DNA of 7,176 nt from Alphaproteobacteria bacterium. Lineage in GTDB: Bacteria > Pseudomonadota > Alphaproteobacteria > Rhodobacterales > Rhodobacteraceae. Where the stretch lies: contig JAUHWJ010000092.1 in NCBI GenBank assembly GCA_030424705.1, positions 1 through 7,176 of the forward strand, in the 5' to 3' direction. The position numbers and the translations under genes are program-made. Below are positions 5,650-7,176 of the stretch, in pieces. Under the pieces are notes generated by a model, which made no database searches, was not told the DNA's origin, and saw only the letters and a program-made list of their open reading frames with translations. The number at the start of each line of letters is the position of its first letter. The stretch's first letter is position 1.

Positions 5650-7134
5650 CTACCGCGCGAGACGCCGCCGCAGCGCGAGCAGCGCCGGAACAAGCCACAG
5701 AAGGATCGTGACGACGCCAAGCGTCGCCGCGATTGGGCGGGAGAAGAAGCCCATCAGGTCCCCGTCCGCCTTGATCATGGAGGACATGAAATTGTCCTCC
5801 AGCATCGTGCCGAGCACGATGCCGAGGATAGCAGGGGCGACCGGAAAGCCGTTCTCCTCCATCACGAAGGCGAGAAGGCCGAAGACGAGCATCACCGTGA
5901 TGCCGAAGACGGTGTTGTTGATCGCGAAGGCGCCGACCATGCAGAACATCAGGATGACCGGCATGAGAAGCTGCGACGGGATCGAGACGATCCGGCGCGA
6001 GAACTTGATCGCGGCGTAGCCGAGCGGCAGCAGCGCGAGATTGGCGAGGAAGAACGCCATGAAGACGGCGTAGATCAGCTCCGGCGTGTTGATGAAGACC
6101 ATCGGGCCGGGGTTCATCCCCTTCATGTAGAGCACGCCGATCACGATGGCGGTGATCGAGTCGCCGGGAATGCCGAAGACGGTGGCCGGCACCCAGGCGC
6201 CGGCGAGGCTGGCGTTGTTGGCGGCGCCGGCGTCCGTCAGCCCCTCCGGGTGGCCCGTGCCGAACTTCTCCGGCTCCTTCGAGAGCTTCTTGGAGATCGC
6301 GAAGCTGATCCAGGCCGCGATGTCCGCCCCCGCGCCCGGCAGCACGCCGACGATGGCGCCGATTCCTGAGCCGCGGGCGATGTTCACGCGGTATTTCTTC
6401 AGGATCGGCCCGATCCCGCGGAACACTCCGTCCCGCGAGGCGGGGATCGCCGCCGCGTCGCTCTTCTTCGTGGTGAAGAAGCGAAGGAGCTCCGAGATCG
6501 CGAACATGCCGATCATCGCGGGGATGAAGCTCACCCCGCCCATCAGCTCCACGCTGCCAAAGGTGAAGCGCGGATGACCGGCGGTGATGTCGATCCCGAT
6601 CGTCGCGACAAAGAGGCCGATCAGGAGCGAGACGAAGCCTTTCAGCGTCGATCCGGTCGAGATCACCACGGCGCAGGAGAGGCCGAGGCAGGCGAGCCAG
6701 AAATATTCGAAGGAGGAGAACTGGATCGCGAATTCCGCGAGGCTCGGCGCCGTCAGCGAGAGGACGACGGAGCCGGTGAGCCCCCCGATCACGGCGCAGA
6801 CGAGCCCGATGCCGAGCGCCCGCTCCCCCTGGCCCTTCCGCATCATCGCATAGGCTTCGTCGCAATAGGCGGCGGAGGCGGGCGTGCCGGGGATGCGGAG
6901 GAGCGCGCCGGGAATATCGCCGGCGAAGATCGCCATGGCGACGGCGGCGACGATCACGGAAATCGCCGGAACCGGGTCCATGAAGAAGGTGAAGGGGATC
7001 AGGAGCGCGGTCGCCATCGTCGCCGTCAGCCCCGGAATCGCGCCGACGAAAAGCCCGAAGAGCGAGGCGAGGAGCATCACGCCGAGCGTCGAGGGCTCGG
7101 TGATGAGCCAGAAGGCCTTCTCGATGGCGTCCAT
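5650..7134 (-). CDS. tctA: Tripartite tricarboxylate transporter large permease
   Basis: TctA is the large membrane subunit of the TTT family: secondary transporters that take up citrate or other carboxylates handed over by a periplasmic TctC protein, with TctB as the small membrane subunit. The 494-residue product is of normal length and has about a dozen hydrophobic segments. The family's internal duplication is visible: GLFVGAIPGLTATMA (27-41) in the first half and GAIVGVLPGAGADIAAW (259-275) in the second. Each is followed by an IPG block: LLRIPGTPASAAY (78-90) and VFGIPGDSITAIVIG (319-333). The CDEAYAMMRKGQGERALGIG stretch (91-110) is also typical. The ATG at 7134 has a G-rich ribosome-binding site overlapping the stop of the preceding gene, nine bases away, consistent with a tctCBA operon. 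Substrate is not deducible. Proximity to sdh suggests a TCA-cycle carboxylate, but TTT systems also import unrelated acids. Confidence 0.95.
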   Translation of the reverse strand: MDAIEKAFWLITEPSTLGVMLLASLFGLFVGAIPGLTATMATALLIPFTFFMDPVPAISVIVAAVAMAIFAGDIPGALLRIPGTPASAAYCDEAYAMMRKGQGERALGIGLVCAVIGGLTGSVVLSLTAPSLAEFAIQFSSFEYFWLACLGLSCAVVISTGSTLKGFVSLLIGLFVATIGIDITAGHPRFTFGSVELMGGVSFIPAMIGMFAISELLRFFTTKKSDAAAIPASRDGVFRGIGPILKKYRVNIARGSGIGAIVGVLPGAGADIAAWISFAISKKLSKEPEKFGTGHPEGLTDAGAANNASLAGAWVPATVFGIPGDSITAIVIGVLYMKGMNPGPMVFINTPELIYAVFMAFFLANLALLPLGYAAIKFSRRIVSIPSQLLMPVILMFCMVGAFAINNTVFGITVMLVFGLLAFVMEENGFPVAPAILGIVLGTMLEDNFMSSMIKADGDLMGFFSRPIAATLGVVTILLWLVPALLALRRRLAR

Positions 7135-7143
7135 GTTCGCCCC

Positions 7144-7176
7144 CTACCAGGCCACGGGAAGCAGCAGACCCCAGGG
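7144..7176 (-). CDS. tctB: C-terminal end of a probable TctB small permease (5' part outside window)
   Basis: On the minus strand the frame ending in TAG at 7146-7144 reads PWGLLLPVAW from the window edge. Only ten residues are visible. TctB proteins frequently end with a proline-rich tail near a PLPxG motif, and tctB normally precedes tctA directly, so position is the main support. It stops nine bases before the tctA start, with the tctA ribosome-binding site in between. Confidence 0.55.
   Translation of the reverse strand, partial: PWGLLLPVAW

Noticed and set aside
5126..6865. A 579-codon minus-strand frame appearing to fuse a long N-terminal region to SdhC
   Set aside because: The upstream portion reads tctA out of frame and is arginine-rich nonsense. 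The SdhC start at 5512 has a good ribosome-binding site and the correct N-terminus.
1..7176. Search by eye for tRNA or other RNA genes, CRISPR repeats, insertion-sequence ends and attachment sites
   Set aside because: Nearly all of the sequence is explained by the listed genes, and the gaps are all under 140 bases. No regularly spaced repeats, tRNA-like cloverleaf or transposase frame was seen. Small GC-rich palindromes elsewhere are expected at this composition.

Overview
The window is a GC-rich (clearly over 60%), densely coded chromosomal segment. It most resembles an alphaproteobacterium of the Rhodobacterales type. This rests on the sequences of the succinate dehydrogenase subunits, the TilS-like C-terminus at the left edge and the sdhC-D-A-B gene order. 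The species cannot be named from sequence alone. Apart from the left-edge fragment, every gene lies on the minus strand, so the biological order runs right to left.

Layout in transcription order. The last codons of a probable tctB enter at the right edge (7144-7176). Next is a complete tctA (5650-7134), the large permease of a tripartite tricarboxylate transporter. A 137-base gap (5513-5649) holds a candidate promoter and small inverted repeats. The succinate dehydrogenase (complex II) cluster follows: sdhC (5126-5512), sdhD (4740-5117) and sdhA (2899-4710). Two genes unrelated to respiration come next: a class I SAM-dependent methyltransferase (2142-2843) and a CgeB-like glycosyltransferase (1238-2149). 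sdhB (405-1184) closes the cluster. At the left edge a plus-strand gene (2-292), probably the end of tilS, converges on sdhB. The short space between them holds several hairpins.

How the genes fit together. TctA with TctB and a periplasmic TctC outside the window would import a tri- or dicarboxylate such as citrate. Complex II oxidises succinate to fumarate and passes the electrons to the membrane quinone pool. The four sdh genes look intact: the FAD histidine, the substrate-binding residues, the three Fe-S cysteine sets, the haem histidine and the quinone-site residues are all visible.

The most notable point is the pair of apparent cell-surface or secondary glycosylation/methylation genes between sdhA and sdhB. 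The two overlap by 8 bases. They are preceded by a strong hairpin just after sdhA and followed by a possible sdhB-proximal promoter. No RNA gene, CRISPR array, insertion sequence or integration scar was seen. Most of the window is ordinary core metabolism, and I found no evidence of an undescribed system beyond this operon insertion.
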